This document shows positions 29,702-41,203 of a stretch of 64,000 nt of DNA, piece after piece; the first letter of the stretch is position 1; each line of letters begins with the position of its first letter. This DNA comes from Halomonas sp. LR3S48 (GTDB lineage Bacteria; Pseudomonadota; Gammaproteobacteria; Pseudomonadales; Halomonadaceae). The stretch covers positions 4,154,001-4,218,000 of the forward strand of contig NZ_CP107009.1 in assembly GCF_025725665.1 (NCBI RefSeq), in the 5' to 3' direction. Below the pieces are notes generated by a model. The model ran no database searches. It saw nothing but the letters and a program-made list of their open reading frames with translations, and was not told where the DNA came from. The position numbers were made by a program, and so were the translations under genes.

Positions 29702-30415
29702 ATGACCCAACCCTGCGCAATCGTCACCGGCGGCGCCCGCAATATCGGTCAGGCGATTGCCCTGCGCCTGCAACAGGACGGCTACCGGACCATCGTGCTG
29801 GACATCGTCGAGCCCGAGGCCGGGTCGCTCAGGGCCGATGCACGCCAGGTCGACCTCGCCGAGGTTGAAGCGACTCGAGCGGTACTCGCGGAGATCGTCG
29901 AGACCCATGCCGTGGAGTGCCTGGTCAATAACGTGGGAATCGTCGCACCCGCGCTGCTCGACGAGACGCGAGTGGAGGATTTCGATCGCCTGATGCACCT
30001 CAACGTGCGCTCGGCACTGGTCTGCACCCAGGCGCTGTTGCCAGGCATGCGCGAAAGGCGCCACGGTCGTATCGTGATCAACGCCAGCCGTGTGGTGCTG
30101 GGCAAGGAGGCGCGCAGCCTCTACAGCGCAACCAAGGGTGCGCTGCAGTCCATGGCCCGCACCTGGGCGCTGGAGCTGGCCGGGGACGGCATCACGGTCA
30201 ACTGCGTCGCACCCGGCCCCATCGCCACCACCGCCTTCTGGGAGAACAACCCGCCGGACTCCGAGCGTGCGCGGCGCATTATCGACAACATCCCGGCGCA
30301 GCGCATGGGTCAGCCCGAGGACGTGGCCCAGGCGGTGAGCTTCTTCTGCGACGCGCGCAGCGGCTTCATCACCGGCCAGACCCTGTTCGTCTGCGGCGGC
30401 GTCAGCGTCGGCTGA
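29702..30415 (+). CDS. SDR family oxidoreductase
   Basis: This 237-residue short-chain dehydrogenase has the cofactor motif TGGARNIG, a shortened second strand, NNVGI, active-site Ser in INASRVV and YSATKGAL (Tyr-x3-Lys), and the APGPIATT block. The conserved NAD(P) motif is intact. It is convergent with the CoA-transferase gene, seven bases apart. It may act on a hydroxy or oxo acid brought in by the neighbouring tctCBA system, but the sequence does not show the substrate. Confidence 0.85.
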   Translation: MTQPCAIVTGGARNIGQAIALRLQQDGYRTIVLDIVEPEAGSLRADARQVDLAEVEATRAVLAEIVETHAVECLVNNVGIVAPALLDETRVEDFDRLMHLNVRSALVCTQALLPGMRERRHGRIVINASRVVLGKEARSLYSATKGALQSMARTWALELAGDGITVNCVAPGPIATTAFWENNPPDSERARRIIDNIPAQRMGQPEDVAQAVSFFCDARSGFITGQTLFVCGGVSVG

Positions 30416-30421
30416 TTCGCT

Positions 30422-31645
30422 CTAAACGACCCCGCGCTTTCTCAGTTCGGCAACCTCCCCCGGTGCCTTGCCGAGCAGTCGCGCCAGCACGGCCTCGGTA
30501 TCCTCGCCAAGAGCCGGCGGCGCCTTGCGATACTCGATCCGCGTGCGTGAGTACTTGATCGGGTTGGCCACGCCGGGTACCGGTCCGTGATTGGACTCGA
30601 GTTCGATCTTCATCTCCCGCGCCTTGACCTGGGGGTCGTCGAAGACCTGGGTGATGTTCTGGATCGGCCCGCAGGGCACCGCGATCTCGCTGAGCAGCGC
30701 TATCCATTCTTGGCAGGTGCGCGTACGCGTGATCTCGACCATCAGCGGCACCAGCTCGAGGCGATGTCGGACCCGCTCGGGATTGGTGGCGAACCGCACA
30801 TCCTCAGACAGCTCGGGCCGTCCCACCGCCCGGCAAAAGCGCTGGAACTGGCCGTCATTGCCGATGGCGATGATCACTTTCTCGCCGTCGGCAGTGGGAA
30901 ACGGCTGATAGGGCACCAGGTTGGGGTGGTACTCGCCGGTGCGGCTGGGCGACGTGCCGCTGCAGAAATAGTTCTGCGCCTGGTTGGCCAGCCAGCTCAC
31001 CTGCACGTCGAGCAGCGCCATGTCGATGTACTGCCCTTCGCCGGTCAGGTGACGATGATGGAGCGCGCCGAGGATGGCGATGGTGGCGTTCATGCCGGTG
31101 GTCAGGTCTGCCACCGCCATGCCGACCCGCTGCGGACCGGCGCCGGGTTCGCCGTCGGCCGCGCCGGTAATGCTCATCAGCCCGCCCTGGGCCTGGATCA
31201 GGTAGTCGTAGCCGGCCTTGGCGGCCATCGGCCCGGTCTGGCCGAAGCCGGTGATGGAGCAGTAGATCAGCCCGGGGTTGATGGCCTCGAGGGTGGCATA
31301 GTCGAGCCCCTTGCGCGCCAGGCCGCCACTTTTGAAGTTCTCCACCAGGATGTCGCTCTGGGCGGCCAGCTCGCGGATCAGCGCCTGACCCTCGGGCTTG
31401 CTCATGTCCACGGTCACGGAATGCTTGCCACGGTTGGCCGAAAGATAATAGGCCGACTCGCGGGTCTCGTTGCCGTCGCGATCCTTCAGCCAGGGCGGCC
31501 CCCAGTGGCGCGTGTCATCGCCGCTCACCGGACGCTCGACCTTGATCACTTCCGCGCCCATGTCGGCCAGTATCTGGGTGCACCAGGGGCCGGCCATCAC
31601 GCGGCTCAGGTCGAGCACGCGCAGGCCTGTCAGCGGTCCCGCCAT
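30422..31645 (-). CDS. CaiB/BaiF family (class III) CoA-transferase
   Basis: This 407-residue enzyme moves CoA between carboxylic acids. Family features are GLRVLDLSRVMAGPWCTQILADMGAEVIKVE at the start (given here in part), NFKSGGLARKGLDY, GFGQTGP and the GYDYLIQAQGG block, whose Asp is the expected catalytic residue that forms the acyl anhydride. It follows tctA on the same strand by 57 bases. Together they suggest uptake of a carboxylic acid and its activation by CoA transfer rather than by an AMP-forming ligase. Confidence 0.88.
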   Translation of the reverse strand: MAGPLTGLRVLDLSRVMAGPWCTQILADMGAEVIKVERPVSGDDTRHWGPPWLKDRDGNETRESAYYLSANRGKHSVTVDMSKPEGQALIRELAAQSDILVENFKSGGLARKGLDYATLEAINPGLIYCSITGFGQTGPMAAKAGYDYLIQAQGGLMSITGAADGEPGAGPQRVGMAVADLTTGMNATIAILGALHHRHLTGEGQYIDMALLDVQVSWLANQAQNYFCSGTSPSRTGEYHPNLVPYQPFPTADGEKVIIAIGNDGQFQRFCRAVGRPELSEDVRFATNPERVRHRLELVPLMVEITRTRTCQEWIALLSEIAVPCGPIQNITQVFDDPQVKAREMKIELESNHGPVPGVANPIKYSRTRIEYRKAPPALGEDTEAVLARLLGKAPGEVAELRKRGVV

Positions 31646-31702
31646 GTCATTGTCTCCGCTCGCTGTGGTTCCACCCTTGTGGATTCCGCCTGTGCTTGGT
31701 GT

Positions 31703-33208
31703 TTACGGCGTCTCCTGCGTCGTCTCGCTGGTTGTCGGCTGGCGACGCGCAGTGGCGTAGCGGTAGAGCGCCAGCAGGATCGAGCCCAGCGTCAGGGCGA
31801 TGAAGAACCAGGTGATCGGACCACGCACGAAGATCGAGAGATCGTTATGGCCGATCAGCAGCGAGCGACGCAGATTGTCCTCGAACATCGGCCCGAGGAT
31901 GAAGCCGATCAGGAAGGGGGCCGCCGGAATCGCCGCCCGGTTGAAGATGTAACCCAGTACGCCGAAACCTAGCATCAGCCAGACGTCGAAGGTGTCGTTG
32001 TTCACGGCATAGGCACCGTAGACGCAGAACATCAGCACGATGGGAAAGAGGATCTCCTTGGGGATGTCCGCGATCAGCGAGAAGTACTTGATGGCGCCGT
32101 TGCCCACCAGCAGCAGCACCAGCGAGCTGAACATGATGCCCATGAACAGGGCATAGATCAGCGGCAGGTTCTCCTGGAACATGAGCGGGCCAGGCGTCAG
32201 GCCATGAACCATGAAGGCGCCGAGGATGATGGCGGTGATCACGTCCCCCGGAATGCCCAATGACAGCAGCGGAATCAGGGTCGCCCCGGCCACGCCGTTG
32301 TTGCCCGCCTCGGCCGCGGCCACGCCTTCCACCTCGCCCTTGCCGAAATTGTCGCGATTGGGCGAGCGGCGACGGGCGTCGCTGTAGGAGATGAAGGCCG
32401 CGGCGGTGGCCCCGGTGCCGGGAATGGCGCCGATGATCACGCCGATCAGGCTGCCGCGGATGATGCTCTTCAGGCAACGCTTGAGCTCCGCCAGCGAGAG
32501 GCCCGCGCCGCTGGCCTTGGCCTTGAGGTGAGGCAACGCCTTCTTGCGATAGAACTCGATGATCTCGGGAATGGCGAACAGCCCGATCAGCAACGGGATG
32601 AACGAGATGGAGTCCATAAGGTTGTAGTTGCCGAAGGTCAGCCGCTGGGAGCCGAAGACCTCGTCCAGTCCCACCAGCGAGAGCAGGATGCCCATCAGCG
32701 CGGCGAGCAGCCCCTTGATCATCGAACCGCTGGCCAGCGAGATGATGATGGTCAGCGAGAAGCAGATCAGCCAGAAGAACTCGGGGGCACCGAAGTTCAG
32801 CGCGATCTTGGCCAGGTAGGCGGCAAAGAAGATCAGCGCGATATTGGAGATGAAGTCGGCGATCACCGATGAGTAGAGTGCCGTCTTGAGCGCCTTCTTG
32901 GCATGGCCCTGCTGGGCCATGGGGTAACCGTCGAGCAGCGTACAGGCGGAAGCCGGCGAGCCCGGGGTACGGATCAGGATGGCGGTGATCGAGCCGCCGT
33001 ACATGCCGCCCTTGTAGATGCCCACCAGCAGCAGGATGGCCGCCACCGGCTGCATGGAGAAGGTGAACGGCAGCGCCAGGGCCACCGCCATGGTGGCGGT
33101 CAGGCCGGGGATCGAACCCACCACCACGCCAATGACGACACCCAGCGCAATGGCCAGGAAGTTATCCAGGCTGAGGAAGAGATCGAGGACTTCCGACAAC
33201 ATATCCAT
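31703..33208 (-). CDS. tctA: Tripartite tricarboxylate transporter large permease TctA
   Basis: This 501-residue inner-membrane protein has about a dozen hydrophobic segments and TctA family blocks: GVVVGSIPGLTATMAVALALPFTF, GGSITAILIRTPGSPASACTLLDGYP and GIPGDVITAIILGAFMVHGLTPGP. It forms the transport channel with TctB and takes substrate from the binding protein TctC encoded just upstream. Substrates of this class are organic acids, often aromatic or tricarboxylic. Confidence 0.93.
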   Translation of the reverse strand: MDMLSEVLDLFLSLDNFLAIALGVVIGVVVGSIPGLTATMAVALALPFTFSMQPVAAILLLVGIYKGGMYGGSITAILIRTPGSPASACTLLDGYPMAQQGHAKKALKTALYSSVIADFISNIALIFFAAYLAKIALNFGAPEFFWLICFSLTIIISLASGSMIKGLLAALMGILLSLVGLDEVFGSQRLTFGNYNLMDSISFIPLLIGLFAIPEIIEFYRKKALPHLKAKASGAGLSLAELKRCLKSIIRGSLIGVIIGAIPGTGATAAAFISYSDARRRSPNRDNFGKGEVEGVAAAEAGNNGVAGATLIPLLSLGIPGDVITAIILGAFMVHGLTPGPLMFQENLPLIYALFMGIMFSSLVLLLVGNGAIKYFSLIADIPKEILFPIVLMFCVYGAYAVNNDTFDVWLMLGFGVLGYIFNRAAIPAAPFLIGFILGPMFEDNLRRSLLIGHNDLSIFVRGPITWFFIALTLGSILLALYRYATARRQPTTSETTQETP

Positions 33209-33246
33209 AGGTCACCGAAGGCGGGGGTGAGAGCGAGCACCTTTCA

Positions 33247-33747
33247 TCAGAACGGCATCAGCGGCAGCGGTACGTTCATGACCTTCACGAACAGGAAGGT
33301 GACGGCAACGGGAAACACGAATGCCAGGCCATAGACCCACCAGGTCCTGACCGGATGCGCGGCAAACAGGATCAGGGTGGCCAGGATGCCGCTGATCACC
33401 GCGCCCAGCGCCTCGAACAGGCCCACATAGACGATCAGGGCCACCACCATCATGGCGGAGCGCAGCCAAGGCCCCTTCTCGATACGCCGGCCGTCCTCCT
33501 TGTCGGTGTTGTCGACCAGCAGCCCCTGAACGATCAGCAGGCACGAGAAGCCGAGCATCAGCCAGCCCACGATGCGCGGCAGCCAGCGCGGCGACATCAT
33601 CGGGTTCTGCAGGATGGGCGGCTCGCCAATGTAGTTCGGAATGAGATAGAACAGCAGTGCGGCAGCGGCGGCCAGCAGCACAGACCCTGCCAGAACATCG
33701 CCGGGGTCACGGAGCGCCCTGACACGCTTGGGAAACGAGGTCGACAT
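33247..33747 (-). CDS. tctB: Tripartite tricarboxylate transporter small subunit TctB
   Basis: This 166-residue membrane protein has four hydrophobic segments, as expected for the small TctB subunit, and lies between tctC and tctA. ATG 33747 with GGAGGGG upstream is preferred to an in-frame ATG seven codons earlier. Confidence 0.88.
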   Translation of the reverse strand: MSTSFPKRVRALRDPGDVLAGSVLLAAAAALLFYLIPNYIGEPPILQNPMMSPRWLPRIVGWLMLGFSCLLIVQGLLVDNTDKEDGRRIEKGPWLRSAMMVVALIVYVGLFEALGAVISGILATLILFAAHPVRTWWVYGLAFVFPVAVTFLFVKVMNVPLPLMPF

Positions 33748-33825
33748 GACACCCCTCCACGGACACACGAGCGAGGCGAGGACGATGCCCTCGCCTCAGC
33801 GGCTGTTTGCGTTCGGCCCTCCGCG

Positions 33826-34812
33826 TTACTGGCTGATGCCAGCCTGCTCGGCAACACCCTGCCAGCGCTCGACTTCTTGCGTGATGAATTGCTTGAACTC
33901 CTCGCCGGCCACCTGGCCCGGCTCGGCGCCCAGTTGATTCGCAAAGTTCACGAACTCCTCGCGCTGCATCACGGCGTCGAGCGCCTCGCGCATGGTGTCC
34001 TGGGCGTCCTGGGGGAAGGACTCATGGGCAATCAGGCCGAACCAGGCGGTGGTCACGAACTGATCGAGGTTGTAGTCACCGATCTCGGTCAGGGTCGGCA
34101 CGTCCGGCAGGTGCTCGGAGCGTTCGGCGGAGGTCACCGCCAGTGCCTTCAGGTCGCCGGATTTGATGTGCGAGAGCACGGTCGGCATGTTCTCGAAGGA
34201 GACGTCGACGTCGCCACCCAGCAGGGCCGGCAGCGCCGCGCCGCTGCCGGCGAAGGGAACGGCCGTCATGTTGGTCTCGGTCAGCGTCTTGAACAGCTCG
34301 CCCGACATGTGGATGGAGCTGCCCACCCCACTGTGACTGAAGGTCATGTTCTGCTCGCGCGCCGCCTCGACGAACTCCTCGACGCTGTCATAGGGGCTGT
34401 CGGCCGGCACCACCATCACGTTGGGGATGTCGATCAGGTTCTGCAGGAAGACGAAATCCTCGACCGGGTCGTAGGCCAGGTCGGGATAGATCGCCGCGCC
34501 GATGGTGTGGCCAGGGGACGCCATCAGGATGGTGTGATCGACGTCGCGGCCGCCGCGTGCCAGGCGGCCGGTGGCCACGGTGGAGCCCGCACCGGGGCGA
34601 TTCTCGACTACCACGTTGGCGTCCAGTTCCTCCTGCAGTAGATCGGCAACGCGACGCGACAACACGTCGGTGGTACCGCCCGGCGCGTAGGGCACGACGA
34701 GACGCACGTCGTCGGTCGGCCAGTCGTTGGCTTGGGCCGTCGAAACGGACATCGCAACAGCCAGACCACCGCTGCATGCCGCCAGGCATGCCTTCCTGAG
34801 TAAGCTCGTCAT
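33826..34812 (-). CDS. tctC: Tripartite tricarboxylate transporter substrate-binding protein TctC (Bug family)
   Basis: This 328-residue secreted protein has a signal peptide (ACLAACSGGLAVAMSVSTAQA) and Bug family features: VRLVVPYAPGGTTDVLSR, VVENRPGAGSTVATG and FSHSGVGSSIHMSGELF. The second loop with Asn-Arg-Pro-Gly-Ala-Gly and the GxGSxxH region line the ligand pocket. ATG 34812 with AGGTGG upstream is chosen. It is the first gene of the tctCBA-CoA-transferase unit and lies after the pobA terminator. Confidence 0.92.
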   Translation of the reverse strand: MTSLLRKACLAACSGGLAVAMSVSTAQANDWPTDDVRLVVPYAPGGTTDVLSRRVADLLQEELDANVVVENRPGAGSTVATGRLARGGRDVDHTILMASPGHTIGAAIYPDLAYDPVEDFVFLQNLIDIPNVMVVPADSPYDSVEEFVEAAREQNMTFSHSGVGSSIHMSGELFKTLTETNMTAVPFAGSGAALPALLGGDVDVSFENMPTVLSHIKSGDLKALAVTSAERSEHLPDVPTLTEIGDYNLDQFVTTAWFGLIAHESFPQDAQDTMREALDAVMQREEFVNFANQLGAEPGQVAGEEFKQFITQEVERWQGVAEQAGISQ

Positions 34813-34956
34813 CACGCCACCTTTTTCTTGGTTTAGCTTGGCCAGATTTGTTCGCTTAGCGCACATCTATTCGTAATTTGATCGAGGTTACTGCGTTACG
34901 ACTTGGCCCCAAACCCGACCTTAGTCTTATTCAGAGCTCTCGCGAGGAAAGGAAAA

Positions 34957-34982
34957 ACCCGGGCCAATCGCTTGGACCCGGG

Positions 34983-34983
<1 letters not shown>
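34957..34983 (-). terminator. Terminator after pobA
   Basis: On the minus strand ACCCGGGTCCAA, beginning at the pobA stop codon, pairs with TTGGCCCGGGT (one base bulged) and a run of T residues follows (34953-34957 and beyond). It should separate pobA from tctC. Confidence 0.75.
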
Positions 34984-37281
<2,298 letters not shown>

Positions 37282-37308
37282 CCGGGGGCAAACCATGACG
37301 CGAAGGGT

Positions 37309-38598
37309 CTAGAGCAGAAACAGCGTCGTCAGCACCGGGAACGCCACCAGCAGCGCCAAGCGGATGAAGTCCGAGACGATGAAGGGCGCCACGCCACGGA
37401 AGATCTCGCCCAGCCCCACGTGGGGCGCCATCGCCTTGATCACGAACACGTTCATCCCCACCGGCGGCGTGATCAGCCCGAGCTCCACGGTCAGCACCGT
37501 GATGATGCCGAACCACACCGGATCGATGCCCAGCGACTGAATGATGGGATACACCACCGGCACGGTGATCACCAGCATGGCGATGGAGTCCATGAACATG
37601 CCCAGCACGAAGTAGAGCAGCAGGATGCACAGCACCACCACCATCGGGGTCAGGTCCGCGCCGTAGAGGAAATCGCTGATCGAGAACGAGATGCGCGACA
37701 CCGAGATGAAGTAGCCCAGGGTCTCGGCCCCCACCAGCATGAAGAACACCACCGCGGAGAGCGCCAGGGTCTCCTGCACGCTCTGCCATAGCCCATGCCA
37801 GCGCATGCCCTTGGCCAGTGCGTAGAGCAGCGTGGCGAACGCCCCGACGCTGGCCCCTTCGGTGGGGGTGAAGGCGCCGAAGTAGATGCCCAGGATCATC
37901 ACCAGGAACACCGCGAAGAAGGGCACCAGCCCGCCCATCGAAAGCAGCTTCTCCTTCCACGGCGTGGGCTCGCCGGCCACCGCCAGGGAGGGGCGCAGGC
38001 GCATCACCACGCTGACCGTGAGCGCATACATCACCAGCCCCATCAGCCCCGGCACCAGGCCGGCCATGAACATGTCGCCCACCGACTGCTCGGTGAGGAT
38101 GGCGTAGATCAGCAGCGCGATGGAGGGTGGGATCATGATGCCCAGGGTGCCGCCGGCGGCCAGCGCGCCGGTGGCCAGGCCGCGATTGTAGCCGTAGCGC
38201 TCCATCTCCGGCAGCGCGACCCGGGTCATGGTGCTGGCGGTGGCCAGCGACGAACCGGAGATCGCCGAGAAGACCCCACAGGAGCCAATGGCAGAAATTG
38301 CCAATCCGCCTTTCCAGCCGCCGCAGATGCTGCGTGCAGAGTCGAACAGCTTGCCGGCCATGCCGGAGTGCGCCGCCAGCACGCCCATCAGGATGAACAT
38401 GGGCACGGCGCTGAAGCTGTAGTTGGAGAGCACCTCTACCGGCACGGTCTTCACCTGGGCGATGGCAGCATCCCAACTGATCACCTGGGCGAAACCCACC
38501 ATCCCGACGATCAGCATGGTCAAGGCTACCGGCACGCGCAGCACCATCAGTACCAACAGCATGCCAAGCCCGATGGCGCCGATCATCTCACTCCCCAT
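37309..38598 (-). CDS. dctM: TRAP transporter large permease DctM
   Basis: This 429-residue inner-membrane protein is the channel of a TRAP transporter. It has about 12 hydrophobic segments with DctM family blocks SAVPMFILMGVLAAHSGMAGKLF, GGTLGIMIPPSIALLIYAIL and GLITPPVGMNVFVIK. ATG 38598, preceded by AGGAGG, overlaps the end of dctQ by 11 bases. Its position between pobR and the vanillate genes suggests an aromatic acid as substrate. Confidence 0.93.
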   Translation of the reverse strand: MGSEMIGAIGLGMLLVLMVLRVPVALTMLIVGMVGFAQVISWDAAIAQVKTVPVEVLSNYSFSAVPMFILMGVLAAHSGMAGKLFDSARSICGGWKGGLAISAIGSCGVFSAISGSSLATASTMTRVALPEMERYGYNRGLATGALAAGGTLGIMIPPSIALLIYAILTEQSVGDMFMAGLVPGLMGLVMYALTVSVVMRLRPSLAVAGEPTPWKEKLLSMGGLVPFFAVFLVMILGIYFGAFTPTEGASVGAFATLLYALAKGMRWHGLWQSVQETLALSAVVFFMLVGAETLGYFISVSRISFSISDFLYGADLTPMVVVLCILLLYFVLGMFMDSIAMLVITVPVVYPIIQSLGIDPVWFGIITVLTVELGLITPPVGMNVFVIKAMAPHVGLGEIFRGVAPFIVSDFIRLALLVAFPVLTTLFLL

Positions 38599-39115
38599 GG
38601 GACACCTCCTGTTCGACACCGAAGACTGCGCCGAGCAGCGCGTGGATCAGGCTACGCACGCCGAGCAGCAGGCTGAGCGCCGCGGCCGCCTGGTAGATGG
38701 GGCCCATGGGCAGGCGCAGGTCCTGGGTGACCTCGCCGTGACGGGTCGCCGCCACGGCCGAATCGAGCAAGCCGAGGAATAGCACCAGGCCGAGAGCCGC
38801 GAAGCCCAGCAGGTAGAAGCCGTGCAGACGGTTCTTGATGGCGGGCGCGAGACCATGGGAGAAGGCCTCCACCACCACCTGGCTTTTCTCCACGTTGGCC
38901 GCCATGGCGGCCAACAGCGCACAGAGCATCAGGTAGCTCACCAGCTCCACGCTGCCGGAGACGCGCAGAGCGATGGCTCCTTCGGTGAGACGATAGAGGT
39001 AGCGGGTGCCGACGTCGGCGATGGTCACCGTCAGCAGCGCCAGCAAGGCGACACCGGCGACGACGCGACAGACCAGGGCCAGCCAGTGGCTGGCCCGTTC
39101 GAGGAAGGCCCGCAT
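38588..39115 (-). CDS. dctQ: TRAP transporter small permease DctQ
   Basis: This 175-residue membrane protein has four hydrophobic segments and the DctQ-type block VSGSVELVSYLMLCALLAAM. It follows dctP by three bases and overlaps dctM, so the three are one operon in the order P-Q-M. Confidence 0.88.
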   Translation of the reverse strand: MRAFLERASHWLALVCRVVAGVALLALLTVTIADVGTRYLYRLTEGAIALRVSGSVELVSYLMLCALLAAMAANVEKSQVVVEAFSHGLAPAIKNRLHGFYLLGFAALGLVLFLGLLDSAVAATRHGEVTQDLRLPMGPIYQAAAALSLLLGVRSLIHALLGAVFGVEQEVSHGE

Positions 39116-39118
39116 GGC

Positions 39119-40147
39119 TTACCCCTGATCGCCCGCGCAGGACTCGCTGGCGGCAAGCGCGGCCTCGTATACCTCACGCGCAGGGAGGCCGCGCTCCTCG
39201 ACTTCCGCCAAGTAGCTCTCGATACCGTCCTGGAGCGGCCCCTGCCAATCCGGGTTCTCGAGCGGGTTCTCGATCTCGCGGATGGTGTGGCCGGCGTCCC
39301 TGGCCTCCTGCTTGCCCTCGACGTCGAGCCGGTCGAAAACGGCGCCGGCGTTCTCGGCCCACTTCATGCCGGAGTTGGCGTCGATCACGGCCTGCTGCTC
39401 GGCGCTCAGGCCGTCATAGGTGCGCTGGCTCATGGTGGCGACGAAGATCAGCGTGTAGAACGGCACCTCGGTGTGATACTCGACCAGTTCGTTGATGCGG
39501 AAACCCTTGAGGCCTTCCCACGGGAAGCTCAGGCCGTCGACCACGCCGCGCTGCATGGCGGAGTAGATCTCCGGCGCCGGCATGCCCACGGGGTTGGCAC
39601 CCATGTTCTCGAGCATCTGGCCGGCCACGGCGGTCGGCCGACGAATGCGCAGGCCCTCGAGGTCGGACGGCACCTGTACGTCGGTGTCGATGGTGTGGAT
39701 CCCGCCCGGCCCGGTGGTGAACATGAACAGCGGCCGCGTGTCGCCATACTCCTCGTCGAGATGGCCTTCGTCGTAGAGTGTCTGGAGCACGCAGGCGCCC
39801 TGGGTGGCGGTGCTCGCCACGCCGGGCAGCTCGACGATCTGCGACAGGGGGAAACGACCGGCGGTGTAGCCCTGTGCCGTGGCGCCGATATCGGCGATGC
39901 CGTTGCCGACTGCGTCATAAATGGCGTCGGGCTTGGCCAGGGTGCCGGAGGGGAACATCTCGACGCGCAGCTCGCCGCCGGACTCCTCCTCGATGGTCTT
40001 GGCCCAGGCCTCGAAAATGTCCTGGTTGATGCCCGAGGCACCCGGCCAGAAGTGGGCCATGCGCAGGGTGGTCGCGGCTTGCGCCGAAGCTACGGTGAGA
40101 CTGGCGATGGATGCCGCCAGCAGACAGCGCGTCAGGATACGGTTCAT
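39119..40147 (-). CDS. dctP: TRAP transporter substrate-binding protein DctP
   Basis: This 342-residue periplasmic protein has a signal peptide (LAASIASLTVASAQA) and the DctP fold, with LEGLRIRRPTAVAGQMLENMG holding the conserved carboxylate-binding Arg and the NPVGMPAPEIYSAMQRGVVDG block. ATG 40147 with GGAGG upstream is chosen. It is a close paralogue of the orphan binding protein at 43272-44318, with identical stretches such as ADTRPLFMFTTGPG-like and TMSQRTYDGL. Confidence 0.92.
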   Translation of the reverse strand: MNRILTRCLLAASIASLTVASAQAATTLRMAHFWPGASGINQDIFEAWAKTIEEESGGELRVEMFPSGTLAKPDAIYDAVGNGIADIGATAQGYTAGRFPLSQIVELPGVASTATQGACVLQTLYDEGHLDEEYGDTRPLFMFTTGPGGIHTIDTDVQVPSDLEGLRIRRPTAVAGQMLENMGANPVGMPAPEIYSAMQRGVVDGLSFPWEGLKGFRINELVEYHTEVPFYTLIFVATMSQRTYDGLSAEQQAVIDANSGMKWAENAGAVFDRLDVEGKQEARDAGHTIREIENPLENPDWQGPLQDGIESYLAEVEERGLPAREVYEAALAASESCAGDQG

Positions 40148-40216
40148 GGGGTGCCTCCGAGTATCATTATAATGATCAGCGCATTTGTTCGGCATCCGAA
40201 TATACGTTCGGATTTA

Positions 40217-40363
40217 TGGATAAGCTACCCCACCAATACGCATTCCGATAATCGACATTAGTCTAGGGTGCTTGGATTTTTCACTTATCCAACTAGTTGA
40301 TTCAAAGCATAATGTTTGCCCCAACAAGGATTATTGCCACCCTTTTCTTGGACTTTTCACGCA
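40217..40363. promoter_or_regulatory. Operator-like repeats upstream of the TRAP operon
   Basis: The 209-base gap between gntR and dctP holds TTGGAT at 40272-40277 and its complement ATCCAA at 40287-40292, nine bases apart, and the wider pair TGGATAAG (40217-40224) and CTTATCCA (40284-40291). TTGGATCC-type palindromes also occur before vanA. Two copies of a CTTGGAYTTTTYAC element (40271 and 40347) match the pobA-pobR gap. The region therefore shows candidate sites for both the GntR and the AraC regulator. Confidence 0.45.
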
Positions 40364-41028
40364 CCCAACAACTCCCCATAGCGCAGGCCAATGAAGGCGT
40401 GTTCGCGCATCAGCATCTCGGCCCGGGCACCCTCGCCGTGGCGCAGTGCCTGGACCACCAGCTCATGCTGCACCTGGGCCAGCTGCAGCTTGCGGAATTC
40501 ACGGTCGAGCGCCTCGCTATCGATGATGATGGAGTCGGCAGCCGCGAAAGGCAGATGATTATTGCGGGCAATGGCGTCGCCGATCACCGGGCTGCCGGAC
40601 GAACCGACGATGGTCTGGTGAAAGTGGCGGTTGAGCTCGCTCCAGACATCGACGTCGCGCTCCTCGAGAAACCCCTTGGCCAGCAGCTCACGCCCTCTTT
40701 GGATCCAAACTTCCAGTTCGGCATCCAGTTCCCTGGTAATGCCCTGCTCGGCCAGTCGCCGCGCCGCCAGCCCCTCGAGCACCCCACGCACCTCCACGGC
40801 ACAGAGCACATCGGCCTCGGTGAACTCCCGCACCATGAAGCCGCGCTTGCCGGCTCGCTGCAGCAAGCCCTCCTGTTCCAGGGTGCGGAAGGCCAGGCGC
40901 ACCGGCGTCCGTGAGACGCCCAGCTGTTCCGACACCGCCACCTCGCCGAGGCGCTCCCCCGGCCGGTAGGTTCCCTCGCCGATCAGCTTGCGCAACCGGC
41001 TCACTACGCTCTTGTCGCTGTTAGTCAC
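40357..41028 (-). CDS. vanR: GntR/FadR family regulator, VanR-like
   Basis: This 223-residue protein has an N-terminal winged helix (GERLGEVAVSEQLGVSRTPVRLAFRTLEQEGLL) and an all-helical FadR-type effector domain (LNRHFHQTIVGSSGS). It starts at GTG 41028 with AAGGAG upstream. It is divergent from vanAB and in line with the TRAP operon, so it probably represses vanAB and perhaps the TRAP genes in the absence of vanillate. The name rests on position and family only. Confidence 0.8.
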   Translation of the reverse strand: MTNSDKSVVSRLRKLIGEGTYRPGERLGEVAVSEQLGVSRTPVRLAFRTLEQEGLLQRAGKRGFMVREFTEADVLCAVEVRGVLEGLAARRLAEQGITRELDAELEVWIQRGRELLAKGFLEERDVDVWSELNRHFHQTIVGSSGSPVIGDAIARNNHLPFAAADSIIIDSEALDREFRKLQLAQVQHELVVQALRHGEGARAEMLMREHAFIGLRYGELLGA

Positions 41029-41069
41029 TCGATCTCCTTGATGTCCTTACCCATTCTCGCCACCCCGCC

Positions 41070-41131
41070 TGGATCCAACTAAAGCATAAGTTGACCAATT
41101 ATACGCCTTGAAGCTCTACTTTGGATCCAAA
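41070..41131. promoter_or_regulatory. GGATCC-centred palindromes in the gntR-vanA gap
   Basis: TTTGGATCCAAA, a perfect 12-base palindrome, lies at 41120-41131, and TGGATCCA at 41070-41077. The same 12 bases recur inside gntR at 40698-40709. Palindromes with TTGG and CCAA arms fit the operator style of FadR-type GntR proteins, and these flank the probable vanA promoter. Confidence 0.5.
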
Positions 41132-41203
41132 CATAACATTCTCAGCAAAGACGGAAGCGCCGCTTCATGCCGTGACCATGAACCGCTCCCGAGGAGAAGA
41201 ACC

